From positions 1,178,001 through 1,242,000 of the forward strand of contig CAWAWN010000003.1 of NCBI GenBank assembly GCA_963785815.1: a stretch of DNA of 64,000 nt, read 5' to 3'. The notes under the pieces are model-generated. The model made no database searches. It saw only the letters and a list, made by a program, of their open reading frames with translations, and was not told where the DNA came from. The position numbers and the translations under genes are program-made. Origin of the DNA: UBA4742 sp963785815 (GTDB lineage Bacteria > Actinomycetota > Acidimicrobiia > Acidimicrobiales > Acidimicrobilacustridaceae). Of this stretch, positions 52,425-62,119 are shown in pieces; position 1 is the first letter of the stretch, and every line of letters begins with the position of its first letter.

Positions 52425-54860
52425 TCAGCCGGCCGGGGTGGTCAGGGCGGCCGCGGCGTCGGCGTCGTTGCCCGCCAGCACCACACCGGAGCCGAAGGGG
52501 GTGGCCGCATCCAGGTCGCTGGCCAGCGGATCGTCCAGGATCGCCACCGGTTCCTCGAGTCGATGCCAGGTGCGGCCGTCGGCCGAGGACCAGATCGCTG
52601 GGTCGGCCTCCGCCGGGTCCAGCTCACCGCTGTCGCCTCCCGCGAGGAACGTGCCCCCGCCCCAGGCCACGGCCCGGACGAGCTGTCCGTCGAACGGCGG
52701 CTCGCTCCCGTCCATCAGTGCCGTGGTCGGTCTGGCGGTGGGATCGGGCTGGGTGAGCGACATCGCCACCTCGTCGCCGTTGGCCTGGTCCGAGGTGCCC
52801 ACCGCCACCAGCTGCGAGCCGGCCCCGAAGGTGCACGCGTTCAGCCGGCCTCCGTCCGAGCGGTCGGGCAAGGCCAGGTCCTGCGCCGGCGCCTGCCAGT
52901 GCTGGTCGTCCGAGCTGATCAGCAGGGCCGGCGCGTCCTGGCCGGCCGTGTCAGGGTCGGATTGGCCGTCATCGGGCTGGTCGGAGCCGGGCTCGACGCC
53001 CACCACCACCACCTCGCCCTGGGTGGCGCACAGGCCACGCCACTGGACCGAACCCTCGGCGGATGGGAGGGCCACCGGCGACCAGTTGGCGCCGTTGCTG
53101 GAGGTCCAGATGGTGGGTCCGCCCTGGAGGTCGGCGCCGGCCATGACCAGCCCGTCGGCTGTCGACGTGATGGCGGTCGGGATGAACCCGCCGAGCCCGG
53201 TCGACGCGCCCGAGGCCGCGCGGATCCAGGTCCGGCCGTCCACCGACCGCAGGACGACGGGCTCGGCACCGCTGGTGCCGGCACGCAGCAGGACCGTGCT
53301 GGGTGGTCTGTCGTCGGCGTCCTGGCCCACGGCCACGAAACCTGCTCCCGCGCGGGTGACGGCAGCCAGGTTGGCCACCCCGGGCGGCACGGTGGCCCGG
53401 TGCCAGGTCCGTCGGTCCGAGCTGTACCAGATGCGAGCCTGGCTGGGCGTGCCCGAGCCGCCCGAGTCGGGATCCCGTTCGACCGTGGCGCCCACCGCCA
53501 CGGCCACGCGGCCGTCCGCGGCCAGGCCTTCGATGGAATCGGCTTGGTCGCGTCGAGGGCCTGGGATGGTGGAGGTGTCCATGGCGGTCCACGACCCGTC
53601 GGTATCGCCGACCCAGATGTCCCAGTGGTGGCGCTGACCATCGCCCACGATCAGCCGGTGGCCGTCCGTGCCGGCCAGCACCTGCGTCCCGTTCTGGCCG
53701 TCGCTCTGCAAGCCGTCGGGCAGTCCCACGTCGGAGCCGGTCACCGTCAGGCCGTCAGAGGCCTTCGATGGGTTGCCACTCTCGATGTCGACCTGGTCGT
53801 CACCCGATCCCCACGACGAGCTGTCGTAGTCCACGCCGACCACCGTCCCGTCGACCACCAGGAGCTGGCCCGTCGGCTCCTTGCCGTTGGCCGTTTGGAC
53901 GCTGGACCAGTGGGTGCCGTCGAGGGAGGCGGCGTCGAAGGTGCCCGGCAGCGACACCACCAGGCCCGACGGGGTGGCCACCACCGATTGGGCCATGCCC
54001 GCGGTCCTTCCCAGCTCCTGGCGCCTCCAGTGGTCGCCGTCGGCCGAAGTCCAGATGGCCGGCACCACCCCCTGCACCTCTTCGGTGTCCGAGGTCACGA
54101 TCGGGGTGGAGGATTCGACCGCGTAGTAGTGGCCCGCCGTCGCCACCACCGACACCAGGCTGGCCGGGGGCAGGCCGTGGGCGCCGGCCGCCAGCCGGGC
54201 CGGCTGGGTGGCCAGCCTCCAGGTGCGGCCGTCATCGGAACGCCAGACGGGGCTGGTGGTGCCCACGTGGTCGTGTGGGCCGCCGACGGCCACCCAACCG
54301 TGCGGCCCCGAGGTGATGGCGTTCACGGCCACGTCGTTGGCGTGGTCGGGCACGGGGAGGCGGACCGGGCCGCTCCAGCGCACCCCGTCGGTCGACCACC
54401 ACATGACCGGCACCACCTGCGTGCCCTGGCCGATCGTGCCGCCGAGCACGTCGAGCCCGCGGGTCGACCCGACGGCGGTCACCGCCCCGCCGGCGGCCGC
54501 GCCGGCCACGGCGGAGGGCTCCCACGTGCGGGCGTTGGTCGACTCCCACACCGCGGGCGTCCACCGGCTGGTCGGGCCCGCCTGACGGGAGCCATAGGTC
54601 ACCCACGAGCCATGGCCGGCGTCGAGGTGGGAGAGCCCGTCGAGGGTGACCGCCGGCTGGGCCCGGTTGTCGGTGCTGACGCGGTCGATCGACCATGAGC
54701 CGACGCGGACCGGGCCGAGCGAGGACGGGGGTGGCTGGGCGGACGGGCGGGCCGAGGGGGACGACGAGGCGCAGGCGCTCAGCACCATGGTGACGGCCAG
54801 CAGGGTCGCCAGCCGGCCACGTCGAGGACCGCGCCGAAAGGCCCCGCTCACCACCGTCAT
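52425..54860 (-). CDS. Secreted lipoprotein with beta-propeller-like repeats
   Basis: This 811-residue protein has a lipobox (VTMVLSAC, Cys29) after a basic leader, so it should be anchored by lipid on the outer face. After a Ser/Pro linker, it has about nine repeats of a beta-propeller type resembling BNR/sialidase Asp-box blades: VWRSDDGRTWRLA, IWTSADGDHWRRQ, IWYSSDRRTWHRA, IWTSSNGANWSPV, IWSSADGRTWHRL. No catalytic residues of sialidases are evident. It is convergent with the acyl-CoA dehydrogenase operon. Role unknown; binding or scaffolding is likely. Confidence 0.85.
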   Translation of the reverse strand: MTVVSGAFRRGPRRGRLATLLAVTMVLSACASSSPSARPSAQPPPSSLGPVRVGSWSIDRVSTDNRAQPAVTLDGLSHLDAGHGSWVTYGSRQAGPTSRWTPAVWESTNARTWEPSAVAGAAAGGAVTAVGSTRGLDVLGGTIGQGTQVVPVMWWSTDGVRWSGPVRLPVPDHANDVAVNAITSGPHGWVAVGGPHDHVGTTSPVWRSDDGRTWRLATQPARLAAGAHGLPPASLVSVVATAGHYYAVESSTPIVTSDTEEVQGVVPAIWTSADGDHWRRQELGRTAGMAQSVVATPSGLVVSLPGTFDAASLDGTHWSSVQTANGKEPTGQLLVVDGTVVGVDYDSSSWGSGDDQVDIESGNPSKASDGLTVTGSDVGLPDGLQSDGQNGTQVLAGTDGHRLIVGDGQRHHWDIWVGDTDGSWTAMDTSTIPGPRRDQADSIEGLAADGRVAVAVGATVERDPDSGGSGTPSQARIWYSSDRRTWHRATVPPGVANLAAVTRAGAGFVAVGQDADDRPPSTVLLRAGTSGAEPVVLRSVDGRTWIRAASGASTGLGGFIPTAITSTADGLVMAGADLQGGPTIWTSSNGANWSPVALPSAEGSVQWRGLCATQGEVVVVGVEPGSDQPDDGQSDPDTAGQDAPALLISSDDQHWQAPAQDLALPDRSDGGRLNACTFGAGSQLVAVGTSDQANGDEVAMSLTQPDPTARPTTALMDGSEPPFDGQLVRAVAWGGGTFLAGGDSGELDPAEADPAIWSSADGRTWHRLEEPVAILDDPLASDLDAATPFGSGVVLAGNDADAAAALTTPAG

Positions 54861-54926
54861 CCGTCTCCCATCGGCACGGTGGTCGCCCGCATGAGGGCCA
54901 ACCGACAGGGCGGGTCGTCCGCTTCG

Positions 54927-54946
54927 ACCTGACGTCGGCGTCAGGT
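54927..54946. promoter_or_regulatory. CCTGAC-type operator 2
   Basis: ACCTGACGTCGGCGTCAGGT, with perfect 8-bp arms. It lies 56 bp upstream of the MaoC gene. A TATGCT box overlaps its right end (54946-54951), where the promoter would be. Confidence 0.78.
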
Positions 54947-55001
54947 ATGCTCGGCCCGCCCGACCACGACGTGACCACGACCCGACGAACCAGGGGGGAC
55001 C

Positions 55002-55421
55002 ATGAGCGACCGGCTCGCCATCGCATCGGTGCAGGTGGGCGACGAGGCGCCCTCGCGCACCCACAAGCTGACCCGCTCCGATCTGGTCATGTACGCGGGC
55101 GCCTCGGGGGACTTCAACCCCATGCACACCGACGAGGTGTCGGCCCAGGCCGCCGGGCTGCCCAGCGTGTTCGGCCACGGCATGTTCACCATGGGTCTGC
55201 TGGGCACCGCCCTCACCGACTACGTCGGGGTGGGGAACCTGCGCAGCTACAAGGTGCGCTTCACCAAGCAGACCTGGCCCGACGAGGAGCTGACCACCAG
55301 GATCGTGGTCACCGGCACCCGCACGGACGGCGACGACCAGCTCGTCGACCTCGAGTGCTCCGTGGCCAACGCCGACGGCGAGGTCAAGGTGGCCGGCGAA
55401 GCCGTGGCCGTGGCCGGGTGA
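55002..55421 (+). CDS. MaoC-family dehydratase
   Basis: A 139-residue hotdog protein: YAGASGDFNPMHTDEVSAQA carries the Asp/His hydratase pair, followed by VFGHGMFTMGLLGTAL. It resembles the small subunit type (HadB/ChsH1-like) that often pairs with another MaoC or DUF35 protein. A strong GGGGGGA ribosome site precedes the ATG. It is the first gene after operator 2 and is followed by enoyl-CoA hydratase and thiolase genes, so it probably heads that operon. Confidence 0.92.
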   Translation: MSDRLAIASVQVGDEAPSRTHKLTRSDLVMYAGASGDFNPMHTDEVSAQAAGLPSVFGHGMFTMGLLGTALTDYVGVGNLRSYKVRFTKQTWPDEELTTRIVVTGTRTDGDDQLVDLECSVANADGEVKVAGEAVAVAG

Positions 55422-55473
55422 GCCAGCTCCGGTCCCGCCGCTGATCCGGTTCGACCCGCCACCGAGGCTCGCC

Positions 55474-56283
55474 ATGCCCATCCACTACGACACACGCGAC
55501 GACCACATCCTGGTCATCACCATCGATCGCCCCGAGGCCCGCAACTCCCTGGACCTCTACCACTTCCGCGACCTGGCCAAGGCGTGGAAGGACTTCCGCT
55601 ACGACGACGATCTGTGGCTGGCCATCATCACCGGCGTCCCGGGCCAGTTCATGACCGGGGCCGACCTGAAGACCTACATCCCGCAGGTCACCGAGTTGGC
55701 CACCAAGATCGGGTCGGGTGAGGTCACCGAGATCGACGGGTGCAAGCTCAGCGACGGCACTCGCGCCGTGCTGCGCGACGTGAAGCTCTACAAGCCCATC
55801 GTGGCCGCCATCGACGGCCCGTGCGTGGCCGGGGGCATGGAGATGCTGGGCGGGGTCGACATCCGAATCGCCACCGACAACGCCACCTTCGGGGTCATGG
55901 AGCCCAAGCGGGGCCTGTTCGCCGGGGGTGGCACCACGGCCCGACTACCGCGCCAGCTCAACTACCCGGCGGCCATGGAGTTCCTGCTCACGGCCGAGGC
56001 CTTCCCCGCCTCGCGGGCCCTGGAGCTGGGCCTCATCAACGAGATCGTGGCGCCGGAGGACCTGATGGATCGCGCCCTGGAGTGGGCGCACCGCATCACG
56101 GCCAACGCCCCGGTGGCGGTGCAGGCCACCAAGGAGTCGGTGCTGCGCGGCCTGTCGGGCACCCTGGACGACGCCTACGAGATCGAACAGGAGCTGTCCT
56201 CGATGGTGTTCGCCACCGAGGACGCCAAGGAAGGACCCAGGGCGTTCAAGGAGAAGCGCGACCCCAACTGGGAAGGCCGGTGA
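55474..56283 (+). CDS. Enoyl-CoA hydratase/isomerase family protein
   Basis: This 269-residue crotonase-fold protein has IDRPEARNSLDLYHF, the oxyanion motif GQFMTGADLKTYIP, DGPCVAGGMEMLGGVDIRIA and VMEPKRGLFAGGGTTARLPR. Glu in VMEPKRG is at the position of one general base; Gly follows at the second. EGPRAFKEKRDPNW is the usual C-terminus. It is placed between MaoC and a thiolase-like gene in one apparent transcript. Confidence 0.9.
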   Translation: MPIHYDTRDDHILVITIDRPEARNSLDLYHFRDLAKAWKDFRYDDDLWLAIITGVPGQFMTGADLKTYIPQVTELATKIGSGEVTEIDGCKLSDGTRAVLRDVKLYKPIVAAIDGPCVAGGMEMLGGVDIRIATDNATFGVMEPKRGLFAGGGTTARLPRQLNYPAAMEFLLTAEAFPASRALELGLINEIVAPEDLMDRALEWAHRITANAPVAVQATKESVLRGLSGTLDDAYEIEQELSSMVFATEDAKEGPRAFKEKRDPNWEGR

Positions 56284-56332
56284 CGGCCGATGGGCCAGGT
56301 CGGCCGGTGAACGGCCCGCGGCAGGTCGTTCG

Positions 56333-57841
56333 TTGATCGATCCCCGCCAGCCCTGCCTGATCGGGGTGGGGCAGCGCACGTGGCACCTGAGCGGCGACGA
56401 GCAGGCGCCCGAGCCGCTGGCCATGCTGGTGGAGGTGGTGCGCCTGGCCGCCGAGGATGCCGGGGCCAGCGGCGACGTGCTGAGGGCGGTGCAACGCCTG
56501 GACGCCGTCTACTGCATGAGCTGGCCCTATGACGACCTGCCTGGCCGGCTGGCCGAGGCGCTGGGCATCGAGCCGGCCCAGCGCCGCTACTCGGGCATCG
56601 GCGGCACGATGCCCCAGCGCCTGCTGTCGGCGGCGGCCGCCGACATGGTGGTGGGCGACCTGGACGTGGCCCTGGTGTGCGGGGCCGAGGCGCTCGACAC
56701 CAAGCGGCGGCTGAAGAAGGCGGGGGAGCGGCCGGGCTGGTCGTTCCGCCACCCCGAACCCCCACCGTTCCCGTTCGAGGCGCCCTTCCACCCGTCCGAG
56801 GTGGCCCACGAGGTGTTCCAGGCCTGGCTCACGTTCGCCAGCCGTGACGTGGCCCGCCGGGCACGGCTGGGCATGGCACCCGAGGAGTACCGCCGTCGGA
56901 TCGGCGAGCTGCTGGCGCCCATGTCCGAGGTGGCGGCCACCAACCCCCACGCCTGGTTCCCGGTCGCCCACGACGTCGACGACCTGATCGTGGCCCGGCC
57001 CGACAACCGCATGGTCGGCTACCCCTACACCAAGACCATGATGTCGATCATGGACGTGGACATGGCCGGGGCCCTGGTCCTGGCCACCCACGAGGCCGCC
57101 GACCAGTTGGGCGTGCCCGCCGAGCGTCGGGTGTACCTGCGGGGATGGGCCGAGGCCCACGACGCCGTGTACGTGGCCGAGCACGTCGACCTGTCCCGGT
57201 CGCCGGCCATGGGGTGGAGCTTCGCCGGCGCCCTGGGGACGGCGGGGGTGGGATTCGACGACGTGGCCCACCTCGACCTGTACTCGTGCTTCTCGTCGTC
57301 GGTGCACTTCGCCGCCGACGCGTTGGGGTTCGACCCGGTGGCCGACGGGCGATCCGTGACCGTCACCGGCGGTCTGCCCTACGCGGGTGGGGCGGCCAGC
57401 AACTACCTGGCCCACGCCGTCGCCACCATGGTGGGCGCGCTGCGGGCCGACCCCGGATCGTTCGGCCTGGTGTCAGGCGTGGGCATGCACATGACCAAGC
57501 ACAACGCGGTGGTGTACTCGACCGAGCCCGGTCCCTCGTTGCCGGCACCGGTCCCGGCGCAGCCCGACGGGTGGCCGGAGCCGGCGCGGATGCCAATCAC
57601 CGACTCGTGGGTGGGGCCCGCCACGGTCGCCACCTACTCGGTGGTGCACGGCCGTGACGGCGAGCCGGAGTGGGGCCTGGTGGTGGTCGACCTGCCCGCC
57701 GGCGCGGGCGGTGAGCCCGGCGGCCGCGGCTACGGCCGGGTCGACGACGCGGATCTGCTGGCGGCCATGGAAGGCGAAGAATGGGTGGGCCGCACCGTCC
57801 AGGCCACGTCCGACGGTGCCGTCAACCGCGTGCACGTCTGA
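56333..57841 (+). CDS. Thiolase-superfamily acetyl-CoA acetyltransferase-like protein
   Basis: A 502-residue thiolase-fold protein. LIGVGQRTWHL opens the fold, with ADMVVGDLDVALVCGAEALD and VAHLDLYSCFSSSVHFAADAL and TVTGGLPYAGGAASNYLAHA as later landmarks. The usual Cys nucleophile of the N-terminal half is not obvious (GIGGTMPQRLL at that place), while GVGMHMTKHNAVVYS provides the His region. The type resembles acetyl-CoA acetyltransferases of uncertain activity in actinobacterial lipid islands. The start is TTG 56333, by default; no better codon precedes the conserved part. Confidence 0.85.
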   Translation: MIDPRQPCLIGVGQRTWHLSGDEQAPEPLAMLVEVVRLAAEDAGASGDVLRAVQRLDAVYCMSWPYDDLPGRLAEALGIEPAQRRYSGIGGTMPQRLLSAAAADMVVGDLDVALVCGAEALDTKRRLKKAGERPGWSFRHPEPPPFPFEAPFHPSEVAHEVFQAWLTFASRDVARRARLGMAPEEYRRRIGELLAPMSEVAATNPHAWFPVAHDVDDLIVARPDNRMVGYPYTKTMMSIMDVDMAGALVLATHEAADQLGVPAERRVYLRGWAEAHDAVYVAEHVDLSRSPAMGWSFAGALGTAGVGFDDVAHLDLYSCFSSSVHFAADALGFDPVADGRSVTVTGGLPYAGGAASNYLAHAVATMVGALRADPGSFGLVSGVGMHMTKHNAVVYSTEPGPSLPAPVPAQPDGWPEPARMPITDSWVGPATVATYSVVHGRDGEPEWGLVVVDLPAGAGGEPGGRGYGRVDDADLLAAMEGEEWVGRTVQATSDGAVNRVHV

Positions 57842-57969
57842 CCGACAGAGGGTCAGCCGGTGTCGGCCACCCGGGCGTGCTCCCACTCGATCGTCTCGGA
57901 CCCGTCCAAGCCGGCCATCACCCGACAGAGTCACCAGCGCCGAGATCTCCTTGGTCGGCTATCGGGCGC

Positions 57970-58009
57970 CTGTCACACGTTGTCACGCCGCTGTGACAGA
58001 TCGTGACAG
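57970..58009. promoter_or_regulatory. Nested dyad of four TGTCAC half-sites
   Basis: CTGTCAC and TGTCAC (57970-57986), then GTGACA and GTGACAG (57993-58009), arranged symmetrically with 4-, 6- and 4-nt gaps. The surrounding 282 bp (57842-58123) between convergent genes has no credible gene. It can fold as one hairpin (a bidirectional terminator) or serve as a double operator. Confidence 0.55.
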
Positions 58010-58123
58010 CCCTCCGACGGACCACAGGAGCCCGAGTTGGCCAGTACCGGCCACCCCCGGCGTCGGCCCGGGTGGGGTGGAGCTGCTGGCCGCCATGACC
58101 CCGCGGATCGAAGGCTCCGCGCC

Positions 58124-59365
58124 TCAGGTCGGCTTGGGATCGCGGGGGAGTCCCAGCACCCGCTCGGCCAGGATGTTCTTGTTGACCTCGGTGGTGCCCC
58201 CGGCGATGGTCAGCGAGCGGGAGTGGATGATCTGCGAGCCCCAGGCCGGGGTGCCGCCGACCGGTTCGGCGTCGCCGTCGGTGGCCCCGTCTGCCGTGGT
58301 GGGGCCCGCGTCGACGTCGATGGTGCCCATCCCCAGGGTGCGACTGGCCACCAGCGGGAGCTGCTGGCCCACCCGGCTCCACACCAACTTGATCAGGCTG
58401 CCCTCGGGCCCCGGGGGCAAGCCCTGCAGGGCACGGGTGGTGGCCTGCTCGGACAACAGGCGTTGCAGCTCGGCGTCGATGTAGAGGCCGGCCAGCTCCT
58501 GGCGCACCACCGGGTCATCGGCCCGGCCGGCCCGCCGCACCTCGTCGATCAGCTCGCGGATCTGGCGCCGGGTGTGGATGTGGAGGTTGGCCACCCCGCT
58601 GCGCTCGAAGGTGAGCGTGGCCATGGCCACCATCCAACCCTGTCCCTCCGGTCCCAGCCGGGCCGTGTCCGGGACGCGCACCTCGTCGAAGAAGAGCTCG
58701 CAGAAGTCGGCGTCGCCCGAGGCGGTGCGCAGCGGCCGCACCTCGATGCCGGGCGTGCGCATGTCCACCAGGAAGCAGGTGATGCCTCGGTGCTTGGACG
58801 CCGCCGGATCGGTGCGCACCAGCAGCTCGCACCAATCGGCCAGCTGGCCGTATGTGTTCCACACCTTCTGGCCGCTGATGATCCAGTCCTCGCCCTCGCG
58901 CCGGCCCCGGGTGGCCAGCGAGGCCAGGTCGCTGCCGGCGTCGGGCTCGCTGAAGCCCTGGCACCAGATCTCGTCGCCCCGCAGCATCGGTCGCAGGAAC
59001 CGCTCGGTCTGCGCCTCGGTGCCGAACGACATGATCGACGGGGCGATGTTCGCCAGCCCGATCGGGTTCAACGGGCTCGGGGCCCGGGCCCGGTCCAGCT
59101 CCTCGGCCAGCACCACCTGGTGGGCCAGGCCCAGGCCGCGGCCGCCGTGCTCGATCGGCCAGTCGATGCCGGCCCACCCGGCGTCGGCCACCAGGTTGTT
59201 CCAGGCCCGCATCCGGGCCAGCCACACGTCGTCGGGGTCGCCTTCGAACTCCAGGCCCAGGTAGGGGGGCACGCAGTGCTCGGCCAGCCAGGCGCGCGCC
59301 TCGGCGCGGAAGGCCTCGAGGTCGGCCTGGCTCCGCAGGTCAGATCGGCCGGTCAGATCGTCCAC
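58124..59365 (-). CDS. Acyl-CoA dehydrogenase
   Basis: This 413-residue flavoenzyme has FSEPDAGSDLASLATRG, WIISGQKVWNTYGQLADWC, TCFLVDMRTPGIEVRP, FCELFFDEVRVPD and a C-terminal TIAGGTTEVNKNILAERVLG. It contains an insertion rich in Asp/Gly (DGATDGDAEPVGGTPAW) near residue 370. The start is GTG 59365, with TAGCAT 6 nt upstream. It diverges from the DUF35 gene with only 23 bp between the two starts, which contain operator 3. Confidence 0.92.
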   Translation of the reverse strand: MDDLTGRSDLRSQADLEAFRAEARAWLAEHCVPPYLGLEFEGDPDDVWLARMRAWNNLVADAGWAGIDWPIEHGGRGLGLAHQVVLAEELDRARAPSPLNPIGLANIAPSIMSFGTEAQTERFLRPMLRGDEIWCQGFSEPDAGSDLASLATRGRREGEDWIISGQKVWNTYGQLADWCELLVRTDPAASKHRGITCFLVDMRTPGIEVRPLRTASGDADFCELFFDEVRVPDTARLGPEGQGWMVAMATLTFERSGVANLHIHTRRQIRELIDEVRRAGRADDPVVRQELAGLYIDAELQRLLSEQATTRALQGLPPGPEGSLIKLVWSRVGQQLPLVASRTLGMGTIDVDAGPTTADGATDGDAEPVGGTPAWGSQIIHSRSLTIAGGTTEVNKNILAERVLGLPRDPKPT

Positions 59366-59378
59366 GGCCGGATGCTAA

Positions 59379-59396
59379 CCTGACGCCCGTGTCAGC
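59379..59396. promoter_or_regulatory. CCTGAC-type operator 3
   Basis: CCTGACGCCCGTGTCAGC, one mismatch from a full dyad. It covers the GTG start of the DUF35 gene and lies between the -10-like boxes of two divergent genes (TAGCAT and TAACCT). Confidence 0.72.
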
Positions 59397-59817
59397 TTCG
59401 GAGGGGACCAGCGGGCCGCGCTTCGACCTGCCCATGATCGAGCCCGAATCCGAGCCCTACTGGCGCGCGCTGGCCGAGGGGCGGCTGCTGATCAAGCACT
59501 GCCGGGCCTGCGATCGCCACCACTCCTATCCCCGTCCCTTCTGCCCGCACTGCTGGAGCGACGAGGTCGAGTGGGTCGAGGCCAGCGGGGGCGCCACGCT
59601 CTACACGCACTCGGTGGTGTTCGTGAACGACCTGCCGCCCTTCGGTCCCCAGGTGCCGTACATCGCCGCGGTGGTAGACCTGGATGAAGGTCCGCGGATG
59701 ATGACCCGGGTGGTCGACTGCGAACCCGACACACTGGCCATCGGGATGCGACTCCGACTCCGCACCGAACCGGTGACCGACGAGGTCACCATGGCCGTCT
59801 TCGAGCCGGCTCCGTAA
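59389..59817 (+). CDS. DUF35 OB-fold zinc-ribbon acyl-CoA-binding protein
   Basis: This 142-residue protein has a rubredoxin-like zinc ribbon, HCRACDRHHSYPRPFCPHCW, with all four Cys, and an OB-fold (GGATLYTHSVVFVNDLPP, PYIAAVVDLDEGPRMMTRVV). DUF35 proteins are obligate partners of SCP-X-type thiolases or aldolases (Ltp2/ChsH2 system). The likely partner is the thiolase at 62158. The start GTG 59389 is inside operator 3, with TAACCT 7 nt upstream (leaderless). Confidence 0.9.
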   Translation: MSASEGTSGPRFDLPMIEPESEPYWRALAEGRLLIKHCRACDRHHSYPRPFCPHCWSDEVEWVEASGGATLYTHSVVFVNDLPPFGPQVPYIAAVVDLDEGPRMMTRVVDCEPDTLAIGMRLRLRTEPVTDEVTMAVFEPAP

Positions 59818-59882
59818 GCACCACCTCGGGTGAGTGGGGGCACCCACCCGAGGGCACGCCACACCACACGAGGGGGAACACC

Positions 59883-62048
59883 ATGCACCAACCATCGCGT
59901 CTCCACCGCGGCCGCCTCCTGCTGGCCAGGGGCGCAAGCTCCACCGGTCGGCAGGTCTCTCGTCGGGCGCTGCGCCTCGGGGTGGTGTGGGCGTTGGTGG
60001 CCACGGCCACCCTGGGCCTGGCCTCGTCCACCACCTCGGCCGCCGACCTGCCGCCCATCGTCGGCCACGCCACCTGGCCGGCCACCGACACGTGGGAGAA
60101 CAGCACCGCGCCGGTGGTGGGCTGCGACCCCATCGCCGTGCAGCCGGCGTCGGCCACCTCGTGCCTGCTGCCCTTCCCCGACGACTTCCTGACCGTCCAC
60201 GACGCCACCACGCCCACCAGTCGCCGGGTCGACTTCCCGGCCGCCGACATGGGCCAGAACAACCAGGGCACCCGCATCGACCCCACGGCGTGGAACCTGC
60301 AGGACGGGTTCAGCCCGGGTTCGCCCATCGTGGTGCACGTGCCCGGCATCGACCTGGCCCGCAGCGGTGTGTCGCCCATCACCGCCATCGGTGGTTCGCT
60401 CAACACCAACAACCCGATCGTGCTGCTCGACGCCAGCACCGGCCTGCGCGTGCCCTACTGGGCCGAGCTGGATGCCAACGACAGCAACGCCGGCGAGCAG
60501 GCCCTGATCATCCACCCGGCCGTCAACTTCGGTGACGGCCACCACATCATCGTGGCCCTGCGTCGCTTCCAGGACGCCAGCGGCACCGTCATCCCGACCA
60601 CCCAGGTGTTCCGGGACTACAAGCAGTCGATCACGCCACCCACGCCGGCCGAGCAGGCCCGCGTGCCCCACATGGCGGCCATCTTCTCCGAGCTGGCCCT
60701 CCACCACGTCGTGCGCAACGACCTCTACCTGGCCTGGGACTTCACCGTGGCCAGCACCCAGAGCCTGACCGGGCGGATGATCCACATCCGTGACGACGCC
60801 TTCGCCCAGCTGGGATCGGCCGCGCCGTCCTTCTCGGTGACCACCTCGACCGACTTCACCAGCACGCAGAACGCCAACGTGGCCCGCGAGGTGGTGGGCA
60901 CGTTCGAGGTGCCCAACTACCTGAGCGGCACCGGCGGCCCGGGCTCGACCTTCACGCTGGATGCCAGCGGGTCGCCGATCCAGAACACGACCAACCCGAT
61001 GCTGACGGCCAACTTCGACTGCATCATCCCCCGCGACGTGATCTCGGGAGGCAACCCGGCGTCGGGCGGTTCGGTGTACCCGGCCCACGCCATGCTCTAC
61101 GGCCACGGGTTGCTCGGCGACGCGGGCGAGGTCGACTCGTCGCCCCAGGAGAGCCTGGCCAACGAGCACGACTTCGTCATCTGCGGCACCAACTGGCTGG
61201 GCCTGTCCCAGGACGACGTGGCCACCGATGCCGGCATCCTGCAGGACATCTCCCTGTTCCCGACGCTGCCCGACCGGGGCCAGCAGGGCATGCTCGACTT
61301 CCTGTACCTGGGTCGCCTGATGGACCTGACCAGCGGGTTCGACAGCTCGCCGGCGTTCCAGGCGGCCGGAGCCAAGCCGCTCATCGCCCCCCACGACCTG
61401 TCCTACGACGGCAACAGCCAGGGCGGCATCCAGGGCGGCGCCCTGACCGCGGTGGGCCAGGACTTCACCCGCTCCATCCTTGGCGTCCCCGGCATGGACT
61501 ACTCGGTGCTGCTGACCCGCAGCGTCGACTTCGCCCCGTTCCTGAGCCTGCTCAACGTGACCTACCCCGACAAGCTCGACCAGGCCGTGGGCTACGCCGT
61601 CATGCAGATGCTGTGGGACCGGTCGGAGATGGACGGCTACGCCAACCACATCACCTCGAACCCGCTGCCGGGGACACCGGTCCACCAGGTGATCCTGGAC
61701 GAGGCGTTCGGGGACCACCAAGTGGCGAACATCACCACCGAGACCGAGGCCCGCACCATCGGGGCGCGAGTCCACCGGCCGGCCCTGGCCGGCGGACGCT
61801 CGCCCGACACCACCCCTTTCTGGGGCATCGCCTCGCTGCCGCCCACCCCGTACGCCGGCTCGGCCCTGTTCATGTGGGACAGCGGCTCACCCGCGCCGCC
61901 CACCACCAACACGCCCCCCAGTGCGGGCGCCGATCCGCACGGCGTGCCTCGTGCCCAACCCATCGTGCGGGAGCAGGCGGCGGCCTTCCTGTTGAGCGGC
62001 TCCGTGCTCGATGTCTGCGGCACCACCCCCTGCACCGCCGTGCCCTAG
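59883..62048 (+). CDS. Large secreted alpha/beta-hydrolase-like protein
   Basis: A 721-residue secreted protein. The signal peptide has a basic leader of about 35 residues and a hydrophobic core ending near TSAA-D (residue 55). The nucleophile elbow is DGNSQGGIQGG (GxSxG variant, about residue 515), with HAMLYGHGLLG as a likely oxyanion region. A DEAFGDHQV block holds possible acid and His residues. The type resembles secreted actinobacterial lipase/esterase-like proteins, with no fixed substrate. A GAGGGGGA ribosome site precedes the ATG. It interrupts the DUF35-thiolase pair. Confidence 0.82.
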   Translation: MHQPSRLHRGRLLLARGASSTGRQVSRRALRLGVVWALVATATLGLASSTTSAADLPPIVGHATWPATDTWENSTAPVVGCDPIAVQPASATSCLLPFPDDFLTVHDATTPTSRRVDFPAADMGQNNQGTRIDPTAWNLQDGFSPGSPIVVHVPGIDLARSGVSPITAIGGSLNTNNPIVLLDASTGLRVPYWAELDANDSNAGEQALIIHPAVNFGDGHHIIVALRRFQDASGTVIPTTQVFRDYKQSITPPTPAEQARVPHMAAIFSELALHHVVRNDLYLAWDFTVASTQSLTGRMIHIRDDAFAQLGSAAPSFSVTTSTDFTSTQNANVAREVVGTFEVPNYLSGTGGPGSTFTLDASGSPIQNTTNPMLTANFDCIIPRDVISGGNPASGGSVYPAHAMLYGHGLLGDAGEVDSSPQESLANEHDFVICGTNWLGLSQDDVATDAGILQDISLFPTLPDRGQQGMLDFLYLGRLMDLTSGFDSSPAFQAAGAKPLIAPHDLSYDGNSQGGIQGGALTAVGQDFTRSILGVPGMDYSVLLTRSVDFAPFLSLLNVTYPDKLDQAVGYAVMQMLWDRSEMDGYANHITSNPLPGTPVHQVILDEAFGDHQVANITTETEARTIGARVHRPALAGGRSPDTTPFWGIASLPPTPYAGSALFMWDSGSPAPPTTNTPPSAGADPHGVPRAQPIVREQAAAFLLSGSVLDVCGTTPCTAVP

Positions 62049-62119
62049 AACCAGCCACGACCGGCGGCAACCAGTTGCCCACAGGGTACGTGGTTGCCGC
62101 CGCTCAGCTGGGTGAGCAA

